Shown: one piece after another, positions 1 through 8,068 of the stretch
How positions within the stretch are numbered: the first letter of the stretch is position 1
Layout: each line of letters starts with the position of its first letter
Assembly (NCBI GenBank): GCA_052035295.1
Contig: JBPOHS010000124.1
Coordinates: 1-33,377 of the forward strand
Length of the DNA stretch: 33,377 bases
From: HdN1 sp052035295
Lineage (GTDB): Bacteria; Pseudomonadota; Gammaproteobacteria; Pseudomonadales; Ketobacteraceae
Direction: 5' to 3'
Notes under the pieces: generated by a model
What the model was told of the DNA's origin: nothing
Databases searched by the model: none
What the model saw: the letters and a program-made list of their open reading frames with translations, nothing else
Made by a program: the position numbers and the translations under genes

Positions 1-467
1 GGGCTGACGATGTTGCCGACAAGCATGGTTTCCGCCATCGTGCGCTCGCGTATCAGGCGCATTTCGTCTTCCTGGCCGGCAAAGTCCTCGGGAATGAGGT
101 TCTCGACCATCAGTTCGTCGCCGTCTACCCGGGTGTGCTGAAAGTTGGCCAGTGAATCGACGCGAATAGAGTAGGCGAGCTTCCAGGCGGCATCGGTCAG
201 CCAGATCTGGGCGCGGAGGGCCTCTTCTGAAAACACGTCGTCCTTCTGCGGTTGCAGCACGAAGGCCACGTTATCGGCGCGGGTAAACGTGTCCTGCAGG
301 TCTTCGAAGGCCAGCAGGTTCGGATCATCGGGCGCGAAAAACACCTTGTAGTCGGCCACATACTTGAAATTGCTGAACCCGGTGGCCGAGAAAGCAATAA
401 ACAACACGCTGGCGAGGAACAGCACGAGTCGGTATCTGACCAGGAATTCGGCGAGGCGTTGATTCAT
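1..467 (-). CDS. RND/MMPL-type (HAE3) transporter, N-terminal part only
   Basis: The first 155 codons of a minus-strand gene that leaves the window on the left. The protein starts MNQRLAEFLVRYRLVLFLAS. It has one N-terminal membrane helix at about residues 12-32, then a soluble stretch beginning with the pattern YVADYKVFFAPDDPNL, where the first periplasmic domain of hydrophobe/amphiphile efflux-3 (MMPL-like) RND permeases lies. Such proteins move lipids, hopanoids or other hydrophobic molecules across or out of the inner membrane; the substrate here is unknown. A second member of the same broad family lies 3 kb away on the other strand (3452-5809), so the two may be paralogues. The ATG at 467 is preceded only by a weak purine-rich stretch. 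Family assignment rests on the N-terminus alone, since the permease core is outside the window. Confidence 0.8.
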   Translation of the reverse strand, partial: MNQRLAEFLVRYRLVLFLASVLFIAFSATGFSNFKYVADYKVFFAPDDPNLLAFEDLQDTFTRADNVAFVLQPQKDDVFSEEALRAQIWLTDAAWKLAYSIRVDSLANFQHTRVDGDELMVENLIPEDFAGQEDEMRLIRERTMAETMLVGNIVS

Positions 468-601
468 TCTTGTTGTCTCTTTGATGATGCGAAGGAGGGC
501 AGGGTGGGGCAATGGGGCGTCATTCTGCTTGCGGATTTGGCAGCAAGGCAAGTCATCTACCGCGCAACGGTCGGTTTTTTTCGGTATCTGGTCTGTCCCG
601 G

Positions 602-634
602 GGCGAAACACCCGCTGCAACGCAGCGTTTCGCC
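602..634. repeat. Imperfect inverted repeat in divergent promoter region
   Basis: Arms GGCGAAAC (602-609) and GTTTCGCC (627-634) enclose a second pair, GCTGC (614-618) and GCAGC (622-626), around a 3-nt loop. The stem is 13 bp with a 4-nt bulge on one side. There is no T tract, so it is not a typical intrinsic terminator. It lies 30-odd bases upstream of the yadG -10 box and could be a regulator site or an mRNA structure for either divergent gene. Confidence 0.5.
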
Positions 635-665
635 GCGAATGACGGAACAATCGGGGCGACTCCGT

Positions 666-671
666 TATAAT
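666..671 (+). promoter_or_regulatory. -10 box (TATAAT) of the yadG-yadH-queF operon
   Basis: A perfect TATAAT lies 30 bases before the yadG start. No good -35 match is seen 16-18 bases upstream, so the promoter may need an activator. Expected start of transcription is near 678, giving a leader of roughly 20 nt that contains the ribosome binding site AGAGGAAG. Confidence 0.5.
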
Positions 672-700
672 GCCGCCTTTTCATTCCAGAGGAAGCCACA

Positions 701-1645
701 ATGACGCTGGCCTTGAAGGTGCGTGATCTCAAGAAAAGCTATGCCAACGGCCTGCAAGCCCTCAAGGGGATTTCGTTTGATGTGCAGGCCGGCGATTTCA
801 TGGCGCTGCTGGGGCCCAACGGCGCAGGCAAGTCGACCACGATTGGCGTGCTGTCGTCGCTGGTGCGCAAGACCTCGGGATCGGTGGAGATCTTCGGGCT
901 GGATATCGACACCCGGTTTTCCGAGGCCAAGCAACAGGTCGGCATCGTGCCGCAGGAATTCAACTTCAGTCAGTTTGAAAAAGTAGGTGATATCCTGCGT
1001 ACACAGGGCGGTTATTTCGGTTTGCCGCAGGTGCTGGCGGCCGAACGCGCCGACAAGTACATGCGTGCCCTGGGCTTGTGGGACAAACGCGATCAACCCA
1101 GTCGCATGTTGTCGGGCGGCATGAAACGTCGACTGATGATCGCGCGTGCGCTGGTGCACGAGCCGCGCCTGCTGATACTCGATGAGCCCACGGCGGGCGT
1201 CGACATCGAGTTGCGTCGCACGCTCTGGGAATACCTGCACGAACTCAATCAGCAGGGCACGACCATCATTCTCACCACGCACTACCTTGAAGAGGCCGAG
1301 CAGCTTTGCCGTACCATCAATATCATTGACGCGGGCGTGATCGTGGCGTCGGATTCCATGAAAGGGCTGCTGGCAAAGCTGGATCGGGAAACCTTCATTC
1401 TGGATCTGGCCACCCCCTTGTCCGGTACACCCGTGTTGCAGGATTGCGTGGCGCGTCTGACAGATGACGTTACCCTGGAAGTCGACGTCTACAAGACACA
1501 GCCGCTCAACCAGATCTTCACGCAGCTGACCGCGCAGGGTATCGAAATCCGCAGTATGCGCAACAAGTCCAACCGGCTCGAAGAAATGTTTGTCAGCATG
1601 CTGGCCCATCATGGCAGCGCGCACGTCGCGCCTGCGTCCGTCTGA
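701..1645 (+). CDS. yadG: ABC transporter ATP-binding protein, YadG family
   Basis: The 314-residue ATPase subunit of an ABC-2 type exporter, acting on the cytoplasmic face with the YadH permease encoded next. Nucleotide-binding motifs are all visible: Walker A GPNGAGKST at 38-46, Q-loop Gln85 (VPQEF), signature LSGGM at 137-141, Walker B LLILDE at 157-162 and H-loop His194 (TTHYLEE). From memory the protein aligns along its whole length with E. coli YadG (about 308 residues), including the family-typical stretch DEPTAGVDIELRR and the C-terminal RNKSNRLEEMFVS. A ribosome site AGAGGAAG precedes the ATG at 701. yadH follows after 13 bases. The transported substrate of YadGH is not established; polysaccharide or drug export is the usual guess. 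Confidence 0.95.
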   Translation: MTLALKVRDLKKSYANGLQALKGISFDVQAGDFMALLGPNGAGKSTTIGVLSSLVRKTSGSVEIFGLDIDTRFSEAKQQVGIVPQEFNFSQFEKVGDILRTQGGYFGLPQVLAAERADKYMRALGLWDKRDQPSRMLSGGMKRRLMIARALVHEPRLLILDEPTAGVDIELRRTLWEYLHELNQQGTTIILTTHYLEEAEQLCRTINIIDAGVIVASDSMKGLLAKLDRETFILDLATPLSGTPVLQDCVARLTDDVTLEVDVYKTQPLNQIFTQLTAQGIEIRSMRNKSNRLEEMFVSMLAHHGSAHVAPASV

Positions 1646-1658
1646 TCAGGGATTCCCA

Positions 1659-2432
1659 ATGAATACTCAGCAACAACTCATTGCGCTGCACACCATCGTC
1701 GTCAAGGAAGTGCGCCGTTTCCTGCGCATCTGGCCGCAAACCCTGTTGCCACCTGCAATCACCGTTACCCTGTATTTCCTGATTTTCGGTAATCTGATTG
1801 GCGAGCGCATCGGCCGCATGGATGGCCACAGTTACGTCGAATTCATCGTGCCGGGTCTGATCATGATGACCGTGATCACCAACGCCTATTCCAACGTGGT
1901 GTCCTCGTTTTTCAGCACCAAGTTTCAGCGCAGCGTCGAGGAAATGCTGGTGTCGCCCATGCCCAATTACGTCGTGTTGGCGGGCTTTGTGCTGGGTGGC
2001 ATAGCCAGGGGGCTGTGTGTCGGCTTCATTGTGACGGTGATTGCGCTGCTGTTCGCGGATCTCGGCGTACACAGTCTGCTGGTCACCGTGAGTGTGCTCC
2101 TGTTGACGGCCACACTGTTTTCGCTTGGCGGTTTTATCAATGCCGTTTACGCCCGTACATTTGACGACATATCCATTGTGCCGACCTTCGTGTTGACGCC
2201 GCTGACCTATCTCGGGGGTGTTTTCTACTCGCTCGATTTGTTGCCCGCCTTCTGGAAAGCCGTGTCGCTTGCCAATCCCATTGTTTACATGGTGAATGGT
2301 TTTCGCGCCGGGATTCTGGGTAGCAGCGATGTCAGTCTGACCATTACCTATTCCATCCTCTGCGGATGTATCGTGGTGATGACGGCGTGGGCGTGGTGGT
2401 TGCTGGAATCCGGAAAGGGCTTGCGTCAATGA
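1659..2432 (+). CDS. yadH: ABC-2 type transporter permease, YadH family
   Basis: A 257-residue integral membrane subunit partnering the preceding ATPase. It has about six hydrophobic segments, beginning near residue 29 (LPPAITVTLYFLIFGNLIG), and the ABC-2 family pattern TFDDISIVPTFVLTPLTYLGG. Length and sequence match E. coli YadH (256 residues). The ATG at 1659 was chosen over an in-frame ATG at 1590, which lies inside yadG, because it gives the family length and an N-terminus resembling YadH. The stop codon overlaps the queF start (ATGA at 2429-2432), so yadG, yadH and queF are very probably co-transcribed and the last two translationally coupled. Confidence 0.95.
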   Translation: MNTQQQLIALHTIVVKEVRRFLRIWPQTLLPPAITVTLYFLIFGNLIGERIGRMDGHSYVEFIVPGLIMMTVITNAYSNVVSSFFSTKFQRSVEEMLVSPMPNYVVLAGFVLGGIARGLCVGFIVTVIALLFADLGVHSLLVTVSVLLLTATLFSLGGFINAVYARTFDDISIVPTFVLTPLTYLGGVFYSLDLLPAFWKAVSLANPIVYMVNGFRAGILGSSDVSLTITYSILCGCIVVMTAWAWWLLESGKGLRQ

Positions 2433-3265
2433 GTACAGACACAAACATCGATCACGGCCCGCTGGGGGAACGCAGCGATTATCCGCAGCAGTATGATCCT
2501 TCTGTGCTGCACCCCATTCCCCGTGTCGCCGGACGCGCGGCCATCGGCATTCACGACCCCTTGCCCTTTTCCGGGGTGGACATCTGGAATGCCTATGAAG
2601 TGTCGTGGCTGGATATGCGTGGCAAGCCGGTCGTGGCCATGCTCGAACTGCGGGTGGCCTGCGACAGCCTGTTTATCGTCGAGTCGAAGTCGCTGAAGCT
2701 TTACCTGGGTTCCTTCAACAACACACGCTTTGACAGTGCGGAACAAGTGCGTCTCAATATTCACGACGATCTTGCGCGGCTGACGCAGGGGGAGGTCACG
2801 GTCAGCCTGGAATCCTTGTCTCAGGCAACCCATGGTCAGTTCGCGCTCAAGACTGCGCCCGGCGTGTGCATTGATGATGTTGATCTGGTGGAGCCCCGGT
2901 TCGATGTTTGCCCGGCACTGCTTTCGGTAGAGCCTGCAGAACCGGTGGAGGAAACCCTGCACTCGCACCTGTTGCGTTCCAACTGCCCGGTGACGGGGCA
3001 GCCGGACTGGGCCACCGTGATCATCCATTATCGTGGCAAGCCTCTGTCACACGCGGGCTTGCTGGGCTATCTGGTGTCGTATCGCAACCATAACGACTTC
3101 CATGAGCAGTGTGTGGAACGTATTTTTCACGACATCAAGCAACGCTGTCAGCCAGAGGCCCTTACGGTCCTTGCGCGTTACACCCGGCGGGGCGGCATCG
3201 ACATCAATCCTTTCCGCAGCGACTTTGAACGCGCGGAAGCCAATTTACGCTTGGTCCGACAATAG
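2429..3265 (+). CDS. queF: NADPH-dependent 7-cyano-7-deazaguanine reductase QueF
   Basis: Reduces the nitrile of preQ0 to the amine preQ1 in queuosine tRNA-modification synthesis, using two NADPH; cytosolic. The 278-residue length is that of the long, two-domain (unimodular) QueF of E. coli and Vibrio rather than the short YkvM type. Visible hallmarks are the nucleophile in LLRSNCPVTGQPDW (Cys186), the partner Asp193 seven residues later (as E. coli Cys190/Asp197), the QueF motif ESKSLKLYLGSFNNTRF, and the C-terminal NDFHEQCVERIF and YTRRGGIDINPF blocks. The start overlaps the yadH stop by four bases. The link with an exporter operon has no obvious biochemical reason and is probably positional. 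No clear intrinsic terminator follows. Confidence 0.97.
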   Translation: MSTDTNIDHGPLGERSDYPQQYDPSVLHPIPRVAGRAAIGIHDPLPFSGVDIWNAYEVSWLDMRGKPVVAMLELRVACDSLFIVESKSLKLYLGSFNNTRFDSAEQVRLNIHDDLARLTQGEVTVSLESLSQATHGQFALKTAPGVCIDDVDLVEPRFDVCPALLSVEPAEPVEETLHSHLLRSNCPVTGQPDWATVIIHYRGKPLSHAGLLGYLVSYRNHNDFHEQCVERIFHDIKQRCQPEALTVLARYTRRGGIDINPFRSDFERAEANLRLVRQ

Positions 3266-3362
3266 TCGATGTCTGGAACGCTGTAACTTTCGCCTTCGGG
3301 GCCCTTTCCGGGTCCCTTGATCCCCAAATACTCCTCTCTACGTGAAATTTCCCCTGTCCGGG

Positions 3363-3391
3363 CTTTCAGCTTTGATTTCCTAATCTATATT
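3363..3391 (+). promoter_or_regulatory. Possible sigma-70 promoter for the HAE3 transporter
   Basis: CTTTCA (3363-3368) and TATATT (3386-3391) are separated by 17 bases. Both boxes are imperfect. They lie in the AT-richer gap after queF and upstream of the leader ORF and transporter start. The call rests on matches to consensus only. Confidence 0.35.
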
Positions 3392-3392
3392 T

Positions 3393-3450
3393 GGAGGGTG
3401 GGTGAGTTATGTCCGCACCTCATACTTTGCTCTGGATCATAGGCTTATAA
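3393..3450 (+). promoter_or_regulatory. Possible 13-codon leader ORF coupled to the transporter start
   Basis: GGAGG at 3393-3397 is followed by ATG at 3409 and an open frame reading MSAPHTLLWIIGL, ending with TAA at 3448-3450. The transporter ATG begins at 3452, one base after this stop. The transporter itself has no good ribosome site at normal spacing (only AGG at 3441-3443), so ribosomes ending the leader could re-initiate on it. A site-plus-start this short can arise by chance. Confidence 0.35.
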
Positions 3451-3451
3451 A

Positions 3452-5809
3452 ATGAACGAGAACGGTAATAGTCGTTTCGTGCAGATCTGTGAAGATCTGA
3501 TTTTTAATAATCGCGCACTTTATGTGGGTATTTTTGTACTGTGTACCGTGGTGTTCGGGTATTACGCGGCCCAGCTCAAAATGGATACCAGTTTGCAGAA
3601 AATGGTGCCCTTGCATCATCCCTACATCCAGAATCTCTTCAAGCACAAAGACGAGTTGAGCCTGGGAAATGATCTCAGGATTGCCGTTGAAACGACCGAA
3701 GGGGATATTTTTACAGCAGAGTATCTCGACGTCTTGAAAAAAGTGACAGACGAAGCCTTCTATATCGACGGTGTCGACAAGTCCAAGATTCAATCGCTGT
3801 GGACGGCCAACGTCCGCTGGGTAGAAGTGACGGAGGAAGGCTTCATCGGGGGTGAAGTCGTTCCCCCGGAATATGACGGTTCAGCCACTTCACTGGCCAC
3901 GGTCCAGACCAACGTGCTGCGTTCGGGGCAGGTGGGCCGTTTGGTGGGGGATAACTTCAAGTCATCGATCGTGTACGTTCCTCTCGTCGATATTGATCCC
4001 AAGTCCGGCATGAAACATGACTACCGCGCCATCTCCAAAGCGCTGGAAGAGAATATCCGCTCGCGTTACCAATCGGACAAGATCAATATCCGTATCGTCG
4101 GGTTCGGTAAAAAAATCGGTGACATGATGGATGGTGCCATGGAAGTGGCCACCTTCTTCCTGATTGGTGTGGTCATGACCGCCGTGTTCCTGCTCGTCGA
4201 TACTCGCTGCATCCGCAGCACCTTCATCATCATCGTTACATCGATCATTGCGGTGGTCTGGCAGTTGGGTATCCTGACATTGCTCGGCTATGGCATCGAC
4301 CCGTATTCGATGTTGGTGCCGTTCCTGATCTTTGCGATCGCGGTCAGTCACAGTGTGCAGATCGTGCACGGGTTTGCCGATGAAAAAGCGCGGGGGCTGG
4401 AAAACTACATGGGTGGCCGCATGGTGTTTCGCTCACTGTTCGCACCCGGCGCGGCGGCGCTGGTGAGTGACGCGATCGGCTTCTTCACGCTCTATATCAT
4501 TGATATCCGCGTCATTCAGGAACTTGCCATCGCTGCCGGTATCGGCACTCTGATCGTGACCTTCACCAACCTGATTCTGGTGAAGGTGTTGTTCAGCTTT
4601 GTCGGTATCAGCCCACGTCAGATCGCATTGGTGCTCAAGAAGAAAGAAAATCCGTCGCGCTCCTGGATACTGCTGTCGAAATTTGCGAATCCCAGCATCG
4701 CTGCCGTATCGATATTCGTCGCCGCAGCCTTGGGTGTCGGGTCGTTCTATATTTCCAAAGGCCTGAAAACCGGGGATCTGGATGCCGGCGCGCCTGAGCT
4801 TCGTCAGGATTCGGTGTACAACCTGGACGACAAGTACATCAACGCCAACTATTCGGTCAGTGCCGACGTTCTGGTGGTGATGGTGGAAACGCCACCGGAA
4901 AAATGTACGAGCTTCGCTGCCCTGGAAGTGATCGATCGCTTCATGTGGTACATCGAGAACGTCGATGGCGTGCAGTCGGCGATTTCCTTGCCCACGGTAT
5001 CGAAGCGGGTGCTCACCGGTTACAACGAGGGCAACTTGAAGTGGCAGGAGCTCTCGCGTGTGCAGGACATCATCAGCAACTCGGTGCAGACGATTCCTTC
5101 CGGATTCATGAACACGGCGTGCAGTCTGGCGCCGGTGATCGTGTACCTGCGTGACCACAAAGCGGAAACCCTCAAGCGGGTCACGGGTGCGGTGGAGCAG
5201 TTTGCCGCCGATAATGACCGCGACGAAGTGGCGAGGTTTGTGCTGGCATCGGGTAACGCCGGTGTCGAGGCCGCCACCAACGACTCGATCAAGGAAGCAG
5301 CCAATACCATGATGTGGTTCGTCTATGGTGTCGTCATCGTCATGTGCTTGATCACCTTCAACTTCTCGGTGGGGGCTGTTGTTTGCGTCATCACGCCACT
5401 GGTGTTGACGTCGATCCTGTGTGAAGCGCTGATGACACTGTTCGGCATGGGCGTCAAGGTCGGTACCTTGCCGGTTATTGCGCTGGGCGTGGGGATTGGC
5501 GTCGACTACGGCATTTACATCTATTCGAAGATGCAGGAGTATCTCGACAAGGGCATGGATCTTCAGGAAGCTTACTACCAGACCTTGTGCGTCACGGGCA
5601 AAGCGGTTGCCTTCACCGGTATTTCGCTGGCACTGGGCGTGGGCACCTGGATTTTCTCCGACATCAAGTTCCAGGCAGACATGGGGATTTTGCTGACCTT
5701 CATGTTCCTGTGGAACATGATCGGCGCCATGTGGCTGTTGCCCGCCATGGCGGACCTGCTCATCAAGGTCAAACTCAAGAAGCTGCCGCCCCAGGCCAAG
5801 GCAGCCTGA
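3452..5809 (+). CDS. RND/MMPL-type (HAE3) transporter permease
   Basis: A complete 785-residue inner-membrane permease of the hydrophobe/amphiphile efflux-3 group. The plan is typical: one N-terminal helix (about 24-44), a periplasmic domain to about residue 228, a helix bundle about 232-390 (for example FFLIGVVMTAVFLLVDTR), a helix near 415-435, a second periplasmic domain to about 618, and a second helix bundle from about 620 containing LPVIALGVGIGVDYGIYIYSK, the sterol-sensing/MMPL-like signature. Relatives drive proton-coupled movement of lipids or hydrophobic compounds; the substrate here is unknown. No DUF1302, DUF1329 or membrane-fusion partner adjoins it. It follows queF by 186 bases and has its own terminator. 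The start at 3452 may be coupled to a 13-codon leader ORF. Confidence 0.9.
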   Translation: MNENGNSRFVQICEDLIFNNRALYVGIFVLCTVVFGYYAAQLKMDTSLQKMVPLHHPYIQNLFKHKDELSLGNDLRIAVETTEGDIFTAEYLDVLKKVTDEAFYIDGVDKSKIQSLWTANVRWVEVTEEGFIGGEVVPPEYDGSATSLATVQTNVLRSGQVGRLVGDNFKSSIVYVPLVDIDPKSGMKHDYRAISKALEENIRSRYQSDKINIRIVGFGKKIGDMMDGAMEVATFFLIGVVMTAVFLLVDTRCIRSTFIIIVTSIIAVVWQLGILTLLGYGIDPYSMLVPFLIFAIAVSHSVQIVHGFADEKARGLENYMGGRMVFRSLFAPGAAALVSDAIGFFTLYIIDIRVIQELAIAAGIGTLIVTFTNLILVKVLFSFVGISPRQIALVLKKKENPSRSWILLSKFANPSIAAVSIFVAAALGVGSFYISKGLKTGDLDAGAPELRQDSVYNLDDKYINANYSVSADVLVVMVETPPEKCTSFAALEVIDRFMWYIENVDGVQSAISLPTVSKRVLTGYNEGNLKWQELSRVQDIISNSVQTIPSGFMNTACSLAPVIVYLRDHKAETLKRVTGAVEQFAADNDRDEVARFVLASGNAGVEAATNDSIKEAANTMMWFVYGVVIVMCLITFNFSVGAVVCVITPLVLTSILCEALMTLFGMGVKVGTLPVIALGVGIGVDYGIYIYSKMQEYLDKGMDLQEAYYQTLCVTGKAVAFTGISLALGVGTWIFSDIKFQADMGILLTFMFLWNMIGAMWLLPAMADLLIKVKLKKLPPQAKAA

Positions 5810-5828
5810 GGCCCTGGTTTTCGAGAAG

Positions 5829-5871
5829 CGCCCATAGTGCATATTGATCTGCGTTATGGGCGTTTTCTTTT
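5829..5871 (+). terminator. Intrinsic terminator after the HAE3 transporter
   Basis: Arms CGCCCATA (5829-5836) and TATGGGCG (5855-5862) are followed by TTTTCTTTT. The position, 20 bases after the stop codon, fits termination of the transporter transcript. Confidence 0.85.
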
Positions 5872-6020
5872 GTGCTGATAAAATCCTCTTTTTCTTCATG
5901 GGGCAGCGGCGTATGATCGCCGCCCAGCATTGAACCGGCTCCCATCTATCGGTTGTCTACACGCGTAACCGTCGTGTCGGTGTTGATGCGCGTACAGATT
6001 GCGTGATTCGGGAGTGCAAC

Positions 6021-7910
6021 ATGCAACATTCCACGACAATGAGTAAGCGGCGTACCGCAGCGATGACGTTGGGGGCGCTGGGGGTCGTGTTCGGTGACAT
6101 CGGAACCAGCCCGCTCTACGCCTTGAAAGAGTGTTTTCATGCCAGCCATGGCATGGAAGTGAGCGTCCCCAATGTGCTCGGGATCCTCTCCCTCATCTTC
6201 TGGTCCCTGACCATTATCGTTTCGTTAAAGTACATCGCCTTTATTATGCGCGCCGACAACAACGGCGAGGGCGGTATCATGGCGTTGCTGGCGTTGACCC
6301 TGCGCACCGAAACCAAGGAATCGCACCGACGCTTGTTCCTCATTACAGTGGGGATTTTCGGGGCCGCCCTGTTTTTCGGTGATGGCGTCATTACACCGGC
6401 CATTTCGGTGCTGTCGGCCGTGGAAGGCCTGAGTTTGGCTACGCCGGTCTTTGATCCCTATATTCTGCCGATCACGATTACCATCCTGGCCGTGCTCTTT
6501 GCCATCCAGCGCACGGGTACCGGGGCAGTGGGTGTGTTTTTCGGGCCGGTGATGTTGGTATGGTTCTTCACCCTGGGTTTGCTTGGCTTGGTCAAGATCA
6601 TCGAATACCCGGAAACACTGGCTGCCATCAACCCTGTTTACGCGATCGAGTTTGTGCTTGCAAACAAGGCGGCAGCATTTATTACCATGGGGGCGGTGGT
6701 GCTGACCGTCACCGGTGGCGAGGCGCTGTACGCCGACATGGGGCACTTCGGTCGTCGTCCGATCCGGTATGGCTGGTTCCTGATTGTGTTGCCCGGGCTG
6801 TTCCTCAACTATTGCGGGCAGGGGGCCATGCTGTTGCATGATCCTGCGGCGGTTGAGAGTCCTTTCTTCCATCTGGTGCCGAAATTCCTGCTCTACCCGA
6901 TGATCGCCCTTTCTACGCTTGCCACGGTCATTGCCTCGCAGGCAGTCATTTCCGGGGTGTTTTCCATTGCCCGGCAAGCCGTTCAACTGGGCTATCTGCC
7001 GCGTATTCACGTGCAGCACACGTCCACCCGCGAGATTGGTCAGATCTACATTCCCATGCTCAACTGGCTGCTGTTTGGCTCCATCGTGCTGCTGGTGCTT
7101 GCCTTCAAGTCATCGAGTAACCTGGCGTCGGCCTACGGCATTGCTGTGACCATGACGATGATTTGCGATACCGTGCTGGCGGTGGTGGTGGCCTGGCGTC
7201 TCTGGCGCTGGAACCCTGCACTTGCCATGCTGGTGGCGTTGCCGTTCCTCACCCTGGACTTCATTTTCTTCAGCGCGACCTCCCTAAAGATCATGCAGGG
7301 CGGCTGGTTCCCTTTGTTGATGGGCATCGTGGCGTTCAGCGTCATGATTACCTGGAAGCGAGGCCGTTTGATTCTTGCTGATCGCCTGCGTGATGAAACC
7401 ATGCCGATGGACATGTTCCTCGATTCCCTGAAAATGGGCGACAGCGGTCTGACCGTGGTGCCGGGAACGGCGGTGTTCATGGTGGCCAGCCACCATAACG
7501 TTCCGCACGCGCTGCTGCACAACATCAAGCACAACAAGGTCATTCACGAGCGTATCGTGTTCCTGACGCTGGTCACCCGTGATATTCCCTTTGTGAAGGA
7601 TGCTGAGCGCATTGAAATCGAAGACAAGGGCAATAACCTGTTCCAGATTACCGGCTACTACGGGTTCAAGGAACAGCCCAACGTGCCGGCGCTGCTGGAA
7701 CTTTGCGCGCCCTTTGGCCTGCATTTCGAAATGATGGAGACGAGCTTCTTCCTGTCACGGGAAACACTCATCGCCAGCAAGAAACCGGGCATGGCGATCT
7801 GGCGCGAGAAACTGTTCGTGGCCATGTCGCGCAATGCCGCGACCGCGACCGAGTTCTTCCAGTTGCCCACCAACCGTGTGGTGGAGCTGGGTGCGCAGGT
7901 CGAGTTGTAA
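6021..7910 (+). CDS. kup: KUP-family potassium uptake transporter
   Basis: A 629-residue potassium/proton symporter of the cytoplasmic membrane. The N-terminal signature GVVFGDIGTSPLYALKECF begins near residue 20, and the segments NNGEGGIMALLAL and FFGDGVITPAISVLSAVEGL are diagnostic of KUP/HAK/KT proteins. About twelve hydrophobic helices are followed by a soluble C-terminal domain (from about 460) with MVASHHNVPHALLHNIKHNK. E. coli Kup is 622 residues, close to this length. The ATG at 6021 was chosen because GGGAG ends six bases before it; an in-frame GTG at 6003 has no such site. The gene appears to be a single-gene unit, with the preceding transporter terminated upstream and the cyclase gene convergent downstream. 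Confidence 0.97.
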   Translation: MQHSTTMSKRRTAAMTLGALGVVFGDIGTSPLYALKECFHASHGMEVSVPNVLGILSLIFWSLTIIVSLKYIAFIMRADNNGEGGIMALLALTLRTETKESHRRLFLITVGIFGAALFFGDGVITPAISVLSAVEGLSLATPVFDPYILPITITILAVLFAIQRTGTGAVGVFFGPVMLVWFFTLGLLGLVKIIEYPETLAAINPVYAIEFVLANKAAAFITMGAVVLTVTGGEALYADMGHFGRRPIRYGWFLIVLPGLFLNYCGQGAMLLHDPAAVESPFFHLVPKFLLYPMIALSTLATVIASQAVISGVFSIARQAVQLGYLPRIHVQHTSTREIGQIYIPMLNWLLFGSIVLLVLAFKSSSNLASAYGIAVTMTMICDTVLAVVVAWRLWRWNPALAMLVALPFLTLDFIFFSATSLKIMQGGWFPLLMGIVAFSVMITWKRGRLILADRLRDETMPMDMFLDSLKMGDSGLTVVPGTAVFMVASHHNVPHALLHNIKHNKVIHERIVFLTLVTRDIPFVKDAERIEIEDKGNNLFQITGYYGFKEQPNVPALLELCAPFGLHFEMMETSFFLSRETLIASKKPGMAIWREKLFVAMSRNAATATEFFQLPTNRVVELGAQVEL

Positions 7911-7924
7911 TGTGCTTATCTTGT

Positions 7925-7980
7925 AAGGTGTTTCTGTTGTAAGTTGCTACTGTTATAAGTTGCTACTGTTATAAGTTGCT
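7925..7980 (+). repeat. 16-bp tandem repeat downstream of kup
   Basis: The unit AAGTTGCTACTGTTAT occurs perfectly at 7941-7956 and 7957-7972, with a partial third copy (AAGTTGCT) at 7973-7980 and a degenerate copy (12 of 16 matching) at 7925-7940. It begins 14 bases after the kup stop, in non-coding DNA between convergent genes. Copy number may vary by slippage. Confidence 0.85.
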
Positions 7981-7990
7981 TCGGTGGGGG

Positions 7991-8014
7991 CGTTGGATCG
8001 TGAGCGGTCCAACG
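7991..8014. terminator. Strong hairpin between convergent kup and cyclase genes
   Basis: A 10-bp stem, CGTTGGATCG (7991-8000) with CGGTCCAACG (8005-8014), including one G-U type pair and a TGAG loop. There is no T tract on either side, so it is not a classic intrinsic terminator. Its position suggests 3'-end protection or bidirectional stopping. Just after it TTGCCAATCAC occurs twice (about 8029-8039 and 8051-8061). Confidence 0.55.
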
Positions 8015-8068
8015 CGGGTGTGAGCGGGTTGCCAATCACTGTAAGGCGGTTTGCCAATCACCCTGTCC

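Noticed and set aside
665..1624. A 319-codon minus-strand open frame opposite yadG
   Set aside because: yadG shows every ABC ATPase motif; the antisense frame has none of its own.
4433..5899. A 488-codon minus-strand open frame opposite the HAE3 transporter
   Set aside because: Shadow of the transporter, with His/Asp/Arg-rich composition and no recognisable domain.
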